A stretch of 22,611 nucleotides of DNA from Lachnospiraceae bacterium (GCA_900772845.1 CAAGSD010000086.1:1-22611), one strand, 5' to 3'. Positions 8,740 through 16,890 are shown, numbered from the stretch's first letter. Notes: a model not told the origin generated them from the sequence alone. Translations and numbers: made by a program.

Positions 8740-9220
8740 GTAGGGCTCCTTTTTCGTCAATTACGTCTGCAGGCAGTCGAATTGCCATCTCTCGATTTTG
8801 GTACTGATTATTAACATGCAGTACAAGCTCGAAAATGCTTCGCATTTCCTCGCTGTCGGGCTATCGCCCTATCAAAATCGGATCTGCCAATTACGCCTGC
8901 GAGCAGTCGAATTGTCATCTCTCGATTTTGGTACTGCTCAATGCTAATTCACATAATAACACGATTTCTACGTGCTGCGCACTCTCGAAATCGTTACATC
9001 CATTCGCAATCCGGGCTATCGCCCTACTTGCTCATGTCTGTTTGCTCCCCTCATAGAAATCCTGCTTTGCCTGCGAGCAGTCACGCAGGATTCTATGGGT
9101 GAGCTTATTATATCTCATTATACCATTCAGTTGCGTTTTTGGGTACAGTTTTGTATAATTGAGATATTAGAGTCCTAAGGAAAAGCCGATGTATCTGTAG
9201 GCAGCAGAGGAGGCATATTT
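8740..9220. repeat. Repeat- and hairpin-rich intergenic region between divergent mutS2 and HtrA-like genes
   Basis: No gene is visible in this 481 bp gap. A 48 bp unit occurs twice in direct orientation (8759-8806 and 8889-8936) with four differences; part of it, CCTGCGAGCAGTC, recurs at 9070-9082. Small hairpins are scattered: AAATGC-TTC-GCATTT near 8833-8847, GGGCTATCGCCCT at 8858-8870 and again at 9013-9025, ACGATTTC/GAAATCGT (8961-8968 with 8987-8994), and a 13 bp bulged stem CATAGAAATCCTGC (9052-9065)/GCAGGATTCTATG (9085-9097). On the minus strand this would form a long structured mutS2 leader. It looks like a dispersed intergenic repeat cluster. Confidence 0.6.
9131..9159 (+). promoter_or_regulatory. 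Sigma-A-type promoter of the HtrA-like gene
   Basis: TTGCGT (9131-9136), a 17 bp spacer and a consensus TATAAT (9154-9159) lie about 60 bp before the ATG at 9221, facing the right way. The expected leader is about 55 bases and carries GAGGAGG near the start codon. Confidence 0.7.
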
Positions 9221-10579
9221 ATGGCGGATTCGCAAGAAAATAAGCAGAAGGAACAAAATGACGTTTCTAACAAAAATTTTATGATAGAAAAAATCAAGGA
9301 ACGTCCGGTGAATAAGAAAAAACTTCTGCGGCGGACATTGATCACGGCATCCATGGCGGTGATTTTTGGTCTGGTGGCATGTTTTACTTTCCTGGTGCTG
9401 GAACCGGTGATCAGTAACTGGCTGTATCCGGAGGAGGATCCACAGGTCGTGGTATTCCCCGAAGACCAGAATGAAATGTCTCCGGAAGAAATGCTTGCAG
9501 AAAATATGCAGCAGGAAAATCAAAATAATCAGGCCACATCTGCGCCCAATGAAGGGATGGAACAGGAACAGATTCGTGAACTTTTGTCGGGAATTATATT
9601 GGATCTGGATAACTATAAGCAGATCTATAATGCTCTTTCCCAGTATGTGGTGGAGATGAACCGCTCCATAGTCACTGTGACAGGAGTGTCATCCGGTGTG
9701 GACTGGTTTAACAATGTAAATGAGAGCAAAAATCAGTCCTCCGGTGTGATCATTGCGCAAAATGGAAAGCAGCTGCTGATTTTGACGGATTATTCGCCTG
9801 TAAAGCAGGCAGATGATATCATTGTCACCTTTCACGAGGGGACGCAGGCGGATGCGTCCCTGAAGGAAAAGGATGAGACCACAGGTCTGGCTGTGATTGC
9901 AGTGGAATTGGATACACTGAATGAAGACTTCCTGAAAAATGACATTACGATTGCTACCCTGGGGTCTTCGAATATCAGGGAAATTGCCGGACTTCCCGTT
10001 GTAGCATTGGGACGTCCCATGGGTACCAACGGTTCTGTAGGTTATGGTATTATTACTTCCTCCGCCAGTGAGTCTGCGGCATCGGATACGACTTACCGGA
10101 TCCTGCAGACCAACATCGTGGGCAGCCAGAATGCAGGCGGTGTATTGTTCAATCTGCAGGGACAGGTCATCGGTATTATTACCAATGGAAAGTCTGCCAC
10201 AGATATGAAAAATATGGTATGCGCTTACGGCATCACGGAATTGAAGCGTCATATCGAGAAAATGTCGAATGGAGAAAAGTTCGCATATCTCGGATTGAAA
10301 GGCGTAGATGTTACAGAGGAAGCCAACAGTGAGCTGGGCGTCCCTTACGGAGCATATATCACGGAAGTGGAAATGGATTCCCCTGCGATGCTGGCAGGAA
10401 TCCAGCAGGGTGATGTGGTGACGAAATTTGGAGAGCGCATGATCGTAAGCTTTGATGAATATACGAATTCTCTGCTCAGTATGAAACCCGGGGACAGTGT
10501 GGAACTGACCATTATGCGGCAGTCCCAGCAGGAATATAAAGAGATGAAATTCGACATCACTTTGACGGTGTTGAAATAG
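9221..10579 (+). CDS. Membrane-anchored HtrA-like protein lacking the catalytic triad (pseudoprotease) with PDZ domain
   Basis: 452 residues. A basic cytoplasmic start is followed by one transmembrane helix (about 39-60), an acidic Gln/Asn-rich linker (70-118), a trypsin-like domain (about 145-340) and a PDZ domain (about 356-446). The fold is that of the HtrA/DegP family, which degrades misfolded proteins outside the membrane. All three catalytic positions appear changed. The TNHV-like His region reads TDYSPV (189-194), the DLAV Asp region reads GLAVIAV (222-228), and the GNSGG serine loop reads QNAGGVL (303-309, Ala305). It is therefore probably a non-catalytic scaffold or binding protein. 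GAGGAGG precedes the start. The YhaM-like gene follows 26 bp downstream. Confidence 0.85.
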   Translation: MADSQENKQKEQNDVSNKNFMIEKIKERPVNKKKLLRRTLITASMAVIFGLVACFTFLVLEPVISNWLYPEEDPQVVVFPEDQNEMSPEEMLAENMQQENQNNQATSAPNEGMEQEQIRELLSGIILDLDNYKQIYNALSQYVVEMNRSIVTVTGVSSGVDWFNNVNESKNQSSGVIIAQNGKQLLILTDYSPVKQADDIIVTFHEGTQADASLKEKDETTGLAVIAVELDTLNEDFLKNDITIATLGSSNIREIAGLPVVALGRPMGTNGSVGYGIITSSASESAASDTTYRILQTNIVGSQNAGGVLFNLQGQVIGIITNGKSATDMKNMVCAYGITELKRHIEKMSNGEKFAYLGLKGVDVTEEANSELGVPYGAYITEVEMDSPAMLAGIQQGDVVTKFGERMIVSFDEYTNSLLSMKPGDSVELTIMRQSQQEYKEMKFDITLTVLK

Positions 10580-10605
10580 ATTGACAGAAAGGTTTGGACA
10601 ACAAC

Positions 10606-11553
10606 ATGAAATTCATTAAGGAATTAAAAGAAGGCGACAGAGTATTTGACATTTATCTGTGCAAACATAAACAGGAGGCTGTAACCAAGAACGGAAAACC
10701 TTACGAGAGCGTGATTCTGCAGGATAAGACAGGAACCATCGATGCGAAAGTATGGGAGCCGAACAATCCCGGCATCGGAGATTACGATGATCTGGATTAC
10801 ATAGAGGTATACGGTGATGTGACGAATTTCCAGGGACAGCTGCAGATCAGCGTAAAACGTATCCGTGTCTGCCATGAAGGAGAATACAATCCTGCAGATT
10901 ATCTGCCGGTGAGTTCCAAAGGCATCGATACCATGTACAATGAATTGAAGACTTTGATCGGAAGTATTCAGAATACCTATCTACATCAGCTGTTGCAGGA
11001 TCTGTTTATTGAGGATATAGATTTTGCGAAGAAGTTCTGCAACTCTTCTGCAGCAAAGACCGTACATCACGGTTTTGTAGGCGGATTGCTGGAGCATACG
11101 TTAGGGGTGACCAAACTTTGTGATTACTATTGCACCGCATACCCCATTTTGCAGAGAGATCTGCTTCTGACAGCGGCTATGTGCCATGATATCGGAAAGG
11201 TAAAAGAGATTTCCGCATTTCCGGTAAATGACTATACCGATGACGGACAGTTGTTGGGACATATTGTGATGGGCGCACAGATGGTCGGTGAGTGTGCGGC
11301 TAAAATCAGTGGTTTCCCTCATAATCTTCTGGCAGAATTACAGCATTGCATTCTGGCACATCATGGTAAGCTGGAATACGGTTCTCCCAAGGTGCCCGCA
11401 CTGATCGAGGCAGTGGCTCTGAATTATGCGGATGATACCGATGCCAAAATGGAGACCTTTAAGGAAATTCTGGAAAATAACAGTGAAAACAGCGGATGGC
11501 TGGGTTATAACAGATTGTTCGAATCCAATCTGCGTGCTACCAGAATGGAGTAA
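10606..11553 (+). CDS. YhaM-like 3'-5' exoribonuclease (OB fold plus HD domain)
   Basis: 315 residues from the ATG at 10606; a TTG four codons earlier is too close to the AAAGG site. An N-terminal nucleic-acid-binding OB fold (about 10-88; EGDRVFDIYL, DKTGTIDAKVW) is joined to a metal-dependent HD domain with His164, the CHDIGK doublet (His194-Asp195), His219, His252/253 and Asp276. This is the architecture of YhaM/CBF1, a 3'-5' exoribonuclease that trims RNA and ssDNA ends in Gram-positive bacteria. It is probably co-transcribed with the HtrA-like gene upstream and with the flavoprotein gene 43 bp downstream. Confidence 0.9.
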   Translation: MKFIKELKEGDRVFDIYLCKHKQEAVTKNGKPYESVILQDKTGTIDAKVWEPNNPGIGDYDDLDYIEVYGDVTNFQGQLQISVKRIRVCHEGEYNPADYLPVSSKGIDTMYNELKTLIGSIQNTYLHQLLQDLFIEDIDFAKKFCNSSAAKTVHHGFVGGLLEHTLGVTKLCDYYCTAYPILQRDLLLTAAMCHDIGKVKEISAFPVNDYTDDGQLLGHIVMGAQMVGECAAKISGFPHNLLAELQHCILAHHGKLEYGSPKVPALIEAVALNYADDTDAKMETFKEILENNSENSGWLGYNRLFESNLRATRME

Positions 11554-11596
11554 ATGACAAGTCATTCTATGAACGGACAGGAAAGAGAGGAAGCAT

Positions 11597-12763
11597 ATGG
11601 AAATCAGTGCATGTGTAAAATATGTAGGTGTGAACGATCATCAGGTGGATCTGTTTGAAGGACAGTATAAGGTCCCAAACGGAATGTCTTACAATTCCTA
11701 TGTGATACTGGATGAAAAAATTGCTGTTATGGACACAGTGGATGGATTTTTTACCGGGGAATGGCTGAACAACGTGGAGCAGGTACTTTCCGGGAAAATG
11801 CCCGATTATCTTGTTATACAGCATATGGAACCGGATCATTCCGCCAGCATTCCGGCTTTTCTGAAAAAATATCCCAGAACCACTGTGGTATCCACAGCCA
11901 AGGGATTCCAGTTCATGGAACAGTTTTTCCCGGAGTTTTTTGCCGGTCAGGGATTACCTGCGGAACAACGCATTGTTGCGGCGAACGATGGTGTCCTGGA
12001 GCTGGGACAGCACAGCCTGCATTTCGTCTATGCTCCCATGGTGCATTGGCCGGAGGTCATGATGACTTATGAAGCAACAGAGAAAATACTGTTTGCGGCA
12101 GACGGATTCGGCAAATTCGGTGCGCTGGATGTAGAGGAAGAATGGACGGACGAGGCTCGTCGTTACTATATCGGTATCGTTGGAAAATACGGTCCTCAGG
12201 TACAAGCGGTTCTGAAAAAGGCGGCAGGATTGGATATTAAGACTATCTGCTCTCTTCACGGTCCGGTGCTTACGGAAAACCTGGGATTCTATCTGGAAAA
12301 ATATGATAGGTGGTCTTCCTATCAGCCGGAGGAATCCGGTGTGGTGATTGCCTATGCTTCTGTCTACGGCAATACCAGAAATGCTGCGGAGTATCTGGCA
12401 GATGTTTTACAGGAAAAAGGACAAAAAACGGCACTGTATGATCTGGCAAGATGCGATAAGGCAAAAGCTGTTGCAGATGCGTTCCGCTATGACAGACTGG
12501 TGTTGGCGGGTATTACTTATAATGGAGACCTCTTTCCCTGCATGCGCAGCTTTATTGAAGGTCTGACCGAGCGCAATTACCAGAACCGTAAAGTTGCCAT
12601 CATTGAGAACGGCACCTGGGCACCTATGGCAGGTAAAATGATCCTGGGAATGTTTGAGAAGAGCAAAAATCTCACATTTGCGGAGACTACGATAAGTATT
12701 AAGTCTGCCATGAATGAGCAGAACAAGGGTGAGATCGGAAAACTGGCACAGGAGCTTTCCTAA
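11597..12763 (+). CDS. FprA-family diiron flavoprotein (A-type)
   Basis: 388 residues. The N-terminal metallo-beta-lactamase-like domain has the diiron ligands: H76-x-E78-x-D80-H81 (HMEPDH), His150 (VHWPE), Asp169 (AADGFG) and His221 (SLHGPV). From about residue 248 a flavodoxin domain with the FMN phosphate loop ASVYGNT follows. There is no rubredoxin extension, so it is a class A protein. These enzymes reduce O2 to water, or nitric oxide to N2O, with electrons from rubredoxin or flavin reductases, and protect anaerobes. AGAGGAAG precedes the ATG. No redox partner gene is adjacent in the window. Confidence 0.93.
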   Translation: MEISACVKYVGVNDHQVDLFEGQYKVPNGMSYNSYVILDEKIAVMDTVDGFFTGEWLNNVEQVLSGKMPDYLVIQHMEPDHSASIPAFLKKYPRTTVVSTAKGFQFMEQFFPEFFAGQGLPAEQRIVAANDGVLELGQHSLHFVYAPMVHWPEVMMTYEATEKILFAADGFGKFGALDVEEEWTDEARRYYIGIVGKYGPQVQAVLKKAAGLDIKTICSLHGPVLTENLGFYLEKYDRWSSYQPEESGVVIAYASVYGNTRNAAEYLADVLQEKGQKTALYDLARCDKAKAVADAFRYDRLVLAGITYNGDLFPCMRSFIEGLTERNYQNRKVAIIENGTWAPMAGKMILGMFEKSKNLTFAETTISIKSAMNEQNKGEIGKLAQELS

Positions 12764-12839
12764 GACTTCGGAGTGGACGTTCCGGCAGAATGGCACGAAG
12801 CATATTGGAAAATGAGGATGTAGTCAGCCCTTATTGCAG

Positions 12840-12860
12840 AATCAAATTTGAAATTTGATT
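12840..12860. repeat. AT-rich inverted repeat between fprA-like gene and rlmD
   Basis: AATCAAAT (12840-12847) and ATTTGATT (12853-12860) form an 8 bp stem with a five-base spacer TTGAA. No T-run follows on the plus strand, so it is either a weak terminator or a regulator site in the 143 bp gap before rlmD. Confidence 0.4.
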
Positions 12861-12906
12861 TGCGATTTCTCCGACGGAAGGAATCGTCTGCGGAATGGAG
12901 ATTAGT

Positions 12907-14670
12907 ATGGAATATAAAAAAAATGATCGTGTAACGGTGACCATAGAGGATATGGGAAGTGACGGAGAAGGAATCGGTAAGGTAAACGGTTTTACCCTCT
13001 TTATCAAAGATGCCGTTATCGGCGATCAGGTGGAAGCCAAGATCATAAAAAGTAAAAAGCACTACGCTTATGCCAGATTAGAGAAGGTGTTACAGCCTTC
13101 TCCTTTTCGTGTGGAACCGAAATGTGCATACTACAGACAGTGCGGCGGCTGCCAGCTGCAGGCACTCTCCTACTCCGAGCAGCTTCATTTCAAGGAACAG
13201 AAGATCCGCAATAATCTGATCCGGATCGGTGGGTTCGATGCGGAATACATTGATGAACGCATGCAGCCTATTGTAGGCATGGAGGAACCTTTCCACTATC
13301 GTAATAAAGCACAATATCCTATAGGAACCGATAGAGACGGTAATGTCATCACCGGTTTCTATGCCGGACGCACCCATACGATCATCGCCAATACGGACTG
13401 CGCTCTCGGTGCTTCTGAGAATCAGCAGATCCTCGAAACCATACTTTCCTACATGCGGAAAAATAAAGTGACTGCTTATGACGAAACCACCGGCAAAGGG
13501 CTGGTGCGCCACGTGTTGATCCGGAAAGGGTTTACCAGCGGACAGTTGATGGTATGTCTGGTCATTAATAAGAAAATGAAAAGAATGTCATACCCTACTG
13601 CCGGAGTACAGAAGAATACGAATGAGTTTTTACCAAATCAGGGAGAATTATTGGCAGGACTGGCAGAAATCCAAGGTATGACAAGTGTGTCAGTCAGCAT
13701 CAATACCGAGAAGACCAACGTGATCATGGGTACGGAGATTCACAATCTCTGGGGGGAAAGTACCATTGAAGATACGATTCATGTAAGAGATATGCAGAAA
13801 GAAAATTACCCTTATACCGGGGATGCACTGACCTTCAAGATATCTCCTCTTTCTTTTTATCAGGTGAATCCTGTGCAGACTGAGAAGCTTTACAGCCTGG
13901 CACTGGAATATGCGGGACTGACCGGAAAAGAGACTGTTTGGGATCTCTATTGTGGCATCGGGACTATTTCCCTCTTCCTGGCAGGCAAGGCCAAAAAGGT
14001 GTGTGGCGTGGAAATCATCCCCCAGGCTATCGATGATGCCAGAGAGAATGCAAAGAGAAACCATATTGAAAATGCTGAGTTTTTCGTGGGAAAAGCAGAG
14101 GAAGTCCTGCCGGAATTCTACGAAAATGCAACTACAGAGGCATCTTCCGATGAAATGCTCCATCCGGATGTCATCGTTGTCGATCCACCCCGAAAAGGCT
14201 GTGACGATGCCTGCTTAAACACCATGCTCCGCATGCAGCCCGAACGCATCGTATACGTCAGCTGCGACTCCGCCACCCTTGCCAGAGACCTGAAGATCCT
14301 CTGTGACGGTGGATATGAGATCCGGATGGTCCGGGGCGTGGACCAGTTTGGGATGACTGTGCATGTGGAGACTGTTGTTTTGTTGTCCACACAAAAAACA
14401 AAGAGACATATCGACATTGAAATTACTACTGATGAGCTAGATTTGACATGTGCAGAGGCAAAAGCTACTTATGAGCAGATAAAAGCATATGTGAAAGAAG
14501 AATTTGGGTTGAATGTTAGCAATCTTTATATAGCACAGGTAAAAAGAGAATTTGGCATTGTTGAAAGAATAAATTATAATATAGGTGCAGAAGGTCATAA
14601 AGTTCCACAGGTAACTGAGGAAAAGAGAAAAGCGATAATGGATGCATTAAATCATTTTAAGATGATTTAG
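12907..14670 (+). CDS. rlmD: 23S rRNA (uracil-5)-methyltransferase RlmD with element-derived C-terminal tail
   Basis: 587 residues from the ATG at 12907, which has GGAG six bases upstream; ATG 12895 lacks a site. A TRAM domain (1-60) is followed by a [4Fe-4S] cluster motif (Cys73, Cys79, Cys82, with Cys166), SAM-binding DLYCGIGTISL, DPPRKGCD and the catalytic VSCDSATLARD. The enzyme methylates a uracil of 23S rRNA (U1939 in E. coli numbering). The normal family end is around HVETVVLLS (14362-14388). After it the reading continues for about 90 AT-rich codons (KRHIDIEITTDELD ... ALNHFKMI), a tail seen on RlmD-type proteins of Lachnospiraceae to my recollection. Base composition drops at this point, so the tail is probably contributed by the inserted element. 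Confidence 0.9.
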   Translation: MEYKKNDRVTVTIEDMGSDGEGIGKVNGFTLFIKDAVIGDQVEAKIIKSKKHYAYARLEKVLQPSPFRVEPKCAYYRQCGGCQLQALSYSEQLHFKEQKIRNNLIRIGGFDAEYIDERMQPIVGMEEPFHYRNKAQYPIGTDRDGNVITGFYAGRTHTIIANTDCALGASENQQILETILSYMRKNKVTAYDETTGKGLVRHVLIRKGFTSGQLMVCLVINKKMKRMSYPTAGVQKNTNEFLPNQGELLAGLAEIQGMTSVSVSINTEKTNVIMGTEIHNLWGESTIEDTIHVRDMQKENYPYTGDALTFKISPLSFYQVNPVQTEKLYSLALEYAGLTGKETVWDLYCGIGTISLFLAGKAKKVCGVEIIPQAIDDARENAKRNHIENAEFFVGKAEEVLPEFYENATTEASSDEMLHPDVIVVDPPRKGCDDACLNTMLRMQPERIVYVSCDSATLARDLKILCDGGYEIRMVRGVDQFGMTVHVETVVLLSTQKTKRHIDIEITTDELDLTCAEAKATYEQIKAYVKEEFGLNVSNLYIAQVKREFGIVERINYNIGAEGHKVPQVTEEKRKAIMDALNHFKMI

Positions 14671-14682
14671 GAAGGTACAAAA

Positions 14683-16128
14683 ATGAAAAGAAAAACTATA
14701 ATATCATTATTATGTTTAACAATGGGATTATCAATCGTAGCTTGTGGCAAGCAGGAAAACACAGCTATCGTAGAAACTACTGTGGAATCAACCGAAGTAG
14801 AGAACATAGTTACAGAAGAATCCAAAGTCGAATTACTCCCATGGTTGCAGTTATCTAGTTTAGAGACACATCCAGAGTTAAGAACAGCCTTTGAGGAATT
14901 ATTAGGAATTACCAAAGCAGATGACGGAACAAAAAGTGGTGTAGTATACACCGATGAAAATGGGGATAGAAACCAGAATAATATTTTATTCAATGCATTA
15001 GGCAACACCAGCTTCACAATTAACTGCATCAGAGATGCAGAGCAAATCGAGAAGTTGGAAGAGATAGCCAACAATGAATACGCAGACATTGAAGAAAATC
15101 AAGGTGTATCAGCTGTAATCAATGCCTACTTTGAATTGCTTCCAGACCAAGAGGATGGACAGTTTGATGGAGATGCCACCATTTCAAGAGCACAGGCAAT
15201 GACCCTTGTAATGAGAGCAACCACACCAGTTAACGAAGCCCAAGCCCCAGAAGAGGATGCAGACTTCACAAAAGCAGTAGGAGAAACACAATATACCAAC
15301 TTCGCCGCACCAATGAATGAATACACCTACCTCAACACCTCAACAGGTTTAAATGACAAAACCTTTAACACCACAATGTCACGAGGCGAATACATTTACA
15401 TGTTAACCAAATACATTTATGGTGATACCTATGCACAGCGTATGGAAGAAGCAGCAAAAGAAGATGAAAGCTTATCAACAGATGTAAAATTAACCACAAT
15501 AAAAGATGGTGGAGACATTTCCCTACAAGATGCAATCAACAACGTAGAAAATGGTTTACCAACAGATATGTACCAGACATTAGCAAGAGCAGTTGCACTT
15601 GGTTTCATAACAGAGGACAACCTCAACTGGGATGAAGCAATCACCAAATCCGAAGCAGTCACACTTTTCATTGATGCAGTAGATACAGCATATGCAAATT
15701 CAATGTTTGTAACCGCATCAGAAGCTACATCAGAAGCCACTAACTCCGAAGGTCTCACAGTTGATGAAGCAGCCAAAATTGATGGAGAATATATGGATAA
15801 CTTAGTAGCAGACTACGAAGGAGATTTATTTACGAAATATGACGCATATGTAAAAGACCAAGGTGCAGATGCATACGTTGGAGCATGGCTTATTTACTAT
15901 TATGGTTCAGCAGCCGGAGACCAACGTTCATATGCAATTAACCAACGCACAGGCGAAAAAATGGTTGCAGGTCCAAATTCATACTTCTATGGAACTAGTT
16001 TAGATGATGATGGAGCAACACCATTTTATGGTACAGATAAAACATATCCAGGTGACACATTCCCAGAATTTGAAGAAAACATGACTCTAGCAATAGAAGG
16101 AAAACCAGCTCATACAAACGGTCAATAG
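14683..16128 (+). CDS. Lipoprotein with SLH-like repeats
   Basis: 481 residues. A typical lipoprotein signal (KRK, hydrophobic core, lipobox IVAC with Cys21) is followed by a Thr/Glu-rich linker (25-55). At least three segments resemble surface-layer-homology repeats: DGQFDGDATISRAQAMTLVM (about 162-181), TMSRGEYIYMLTKYIYG (about 231-247) and NLNWDEAITKSEAVTLFIDAV (about 317-337). The protein is predicted to be anchored in the membrane outer face, where SLH modules bind cell-wall polymers. AGGAAGG overlaps the rlmD stop 12 bp upstream, so it can be expressed by read-through from rlmD. It is followed by a terminator. The role is unknown; it may modify the cell surface of the carrier. Confidence 0.75.
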   Translation: MKRKTIISLLCLTMGLSIVACGKQENTAIVETTVESTEVENIVTEESKVELLPWLQLSSLETHPELRTAFEELLGITKADDGTKSGVVYTDENGDRNQNNILFNALGNTSFTINCIRDAEQIEKLEEIANNEYADIEENQGVSAVINAYFELLPDQEDGQFDGDATISRAQAMTLVMRATTPVNEAQAPEEDADFTKAVGETQYTNFAAPMNEYTYLNTSTGLNDKTFNTTMSRGEYIYMLTKYIYGDTYAQRMEEAAKEDESLSTDVKLTTIKDGGDISLQDAINNVENGLPTDMYQTLARAVALGFITEDNLNWDEAITKSEAVTLFIDAVDTAYANSMFVTASEATSEATNSEGLTVDEAAKIDGEYMDNLVADYEGDLFTKYDAYVKDQGADAYVGAWLIYYYGSAAGDQRSYAINQRTGEKMVAGPNSYFYGTSLDDDGATPFYGTDKTYPGDTFPEFEENMTLAIEGKPAHTNGQ

Positions 16129-16142
16129 TAAAATGATAAGAG

Positions 16143-16173
16143 ATGCACTTCCCTAATCGGAGGTGCATTTTTT
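16143..16173 (+). terminator. Terminator of the SLH lipoprotein gene
   Basis: The arms ATGCACTTCC (16143-16152) and GGAGGTGCAT (16159-16168) pair over 10 positions with one G-T wobble, and a six-T run follows. It closes the rlmD-lipoprotein transcript before the replicon region. Confidence 0.85.
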
Positions 16174-16232
16174 CATGCCCTTTTTTAAAGTAAGAATAAA
16201 ATTTATTTTTCATCAAAACAAGGAGGAGCAAC

Positions 16233-16379
16233 ATGGAAAAACATATCGCCCACAGTGCGGACAGACGCAGGCGTTCTGGAGCGCAGACAAGCGCAACGGA
16301 GGTGGAGCGGTCGAGAACAGGACGGCGTAGCGTCCGAGCACAATGGCGCACTCCCCCAGAGGGGGAGGTTTGGGTCTAG
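16233..16379 (+). CDS. Possible small Arg-rich protein (48 aa) ending in the replication origin
   Basis: AAGGAGGAG at a good distance precedes an ATG opening 48 codons. The product is strongly basic, with about a dozen Arg residues (DRRRR, RSRTGRRSVR), two Trp near the end and no recognised domain. The stop codon TAG at 16377-16379 is the first three bases of the TAGTATTAC origin nonanucleotide. The stretch 16250-16365 is far more GC-rich than its surroundings and contains dyads such as GGACG/CGTCC, so it may be a structured DNA or RNA leader rather than a gene. An Arg-rich peptide could bind nucleic acid. The good ribosome site favours translation, but this is uncertain. Confidence 0.4.
   Translation: MEKHIAHSADRRRRSGAQTSATEVERSRTGRRSVRAQWRTPPEGEVWV
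16351..16367. repeat. G5/C5 hairpin next to the origin stem-loop
   Basis: CTCCCCC-AGA-GGGGGAG is a perfect 7 bp stem whose right arm overlaps the first two bases of the origin stem. It shares its GGGGGA/TCCCCC core with three hairpins further along the element. Confidence 0.7.
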
Positions 16380-16394
16380 TATTACCCCAAACCT
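16366..16394. other. Rolling-circle replication origin stem-loop with CRESS nonanucleotide
   Basis: AGGTTTGGG (16366-16374) and CCCAAACCT (16386-16394) form a perfect 9 bp stem. The 11-base loop is TC followed by TAGTATTAC (16377-16385). TAGTATTAC is the loop nonanucleotide of circovirus origins (geminiviruses use TAATATTAC), nicked by Rep after TAGTATT. The stem length, the loop position of the nonamer at the 3' side and the presence of a circovirus-type Rep gene on the same element all agree. By analogy the nick would fall between 16383 and 16384. The only near match elsewhere that I found is a 7/9 one in the proS terminator. Confidence 0.85.
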
Positions 16395-16407
16395 TTGTGT
16401 TTTGTGT
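16394..16407. repeat. Tandem heptamer TTTGTGT beside the origin
   Basis: Two head-to-tail copies of TTTGTGT (16394-16400 and 16401-16407) start on the last base of the origin stem. Short tandem repeats next to the stem-loop are the usual place for Rep-binding iterons in CRESS replicons. Two copies of a simple sequence are weak evidence. Confidence 0.4.
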
Positions 16408-16523
16408 TATTCCCTCCATCCCCACTGTTTACAGGCTTTCCCAACTTCATATTCATTTCCTATCCCTTGTGTTCGTGTTGAAAAGCATGAACACTTTTTG
16501 TTTCCCCATTTTTTCCACTTTTT

Positions 16524-16573
16524 CCTGAAAGAATAAATATATGGAATAGATTATGCTTGTATCATCAATTGAT
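16524..16573 (+). promoter_or_regulatory. Element promoter 1 with ATCAATTGAT operator-like palindrome
   Basis: CCTGAAA (16524-16530), 21 bp, then the -10-like TATGCT (16552-16557). The 10 bp palindrome ATCAATTGAT (16564-16573) begins 12 bp after the start of the -10. The same layout recurs at 17285. It precedes the gene at 16633. Confidence 0.5.
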
Positions 16574-16632
16574 ATGAACCTTGACAATTTAATATGGAAC
16601 TATTAATCAAGCATAATTTGGAGGTAAAAAAG

Positions 16633-16890
16633 ATGAGCAAAGAGGAACTCAAAAAAATTGTGGAAGGAAAAACCGCTGAGGAACAAGAAATGATTCTCAG
16701 TCTGTTGGGTGAAGAAAAACTATTAGCCATGTATGGTGAACAGTTTATGTTGGAAACATTTGCAGAAGCAAATAATGCAAGATTTGCGCAAAAAATCATG
16801 CAACGAACTGGTTGTAAAAATGTATTTGTAAAAACTGTATTTGACAAGGGTCAAGCTTACCACATCACAAAGATTGAGAAAAATAGCTAA
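16633..16890 (+). CDS. Small protein of unknown function (85 aa)
   Basis: Start at 16633, because TTGGAGG lies 8-12 bp before it; an earlier in-frame ATG at 16594 has no ribosome site. The protein is charged and mostly helical at its N-terminal half (MSKEELKKIVEGKTAEEQEMILSLL in two pieces), then FAQKIMQRTGCKNVFVKTVFD, with a possible beta hairpin near the end. No domain recognised and no membrane segment. It is the first gene after the origin, expressed from the CTGAAA-type promoter at 16524, and is followed by a G5/C5 hairpin. A role in copy control or regulation is possible but unsupported. Confidence 0.65.
   Translation: MSKEELKKIVEGKTAEEQEMILSLLGEEKLLAMYGEQFMLETFAEANNARFAQKIMQRTGCKNVFVKTVFDKGQAYHITKIEKNS

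Noticed and set aside
8740..9220. Possible CRISPR array from the direct repeats
   Set aside because: Only two full copies, 48 bp long with differences and unequal spacing; no cas genes.
16233..16379. Idea that the Arg-rich peptide is a circovirus-like capsid N-terminus
   Set aside because: Arg-richness alone is not evidence, the ORF ends after 48 codons, and no capsid-like continuation is visible.
16255..16536. 93-codon plus-strand frame across the origin
   Set aside because: It overlaps the stem-loop and the C/T-rich region, has no ribosome site, and composition changes strongly along it.
16581..16609. TTGACA followed by AT-rich sequence as a second promoter for the 85-aa gene
   Set aside because: At 17 bp spacing the -10 would be TAATCA, a poor match; the CTGAAA-type promoter upstream fits the pattern of the other genes better.
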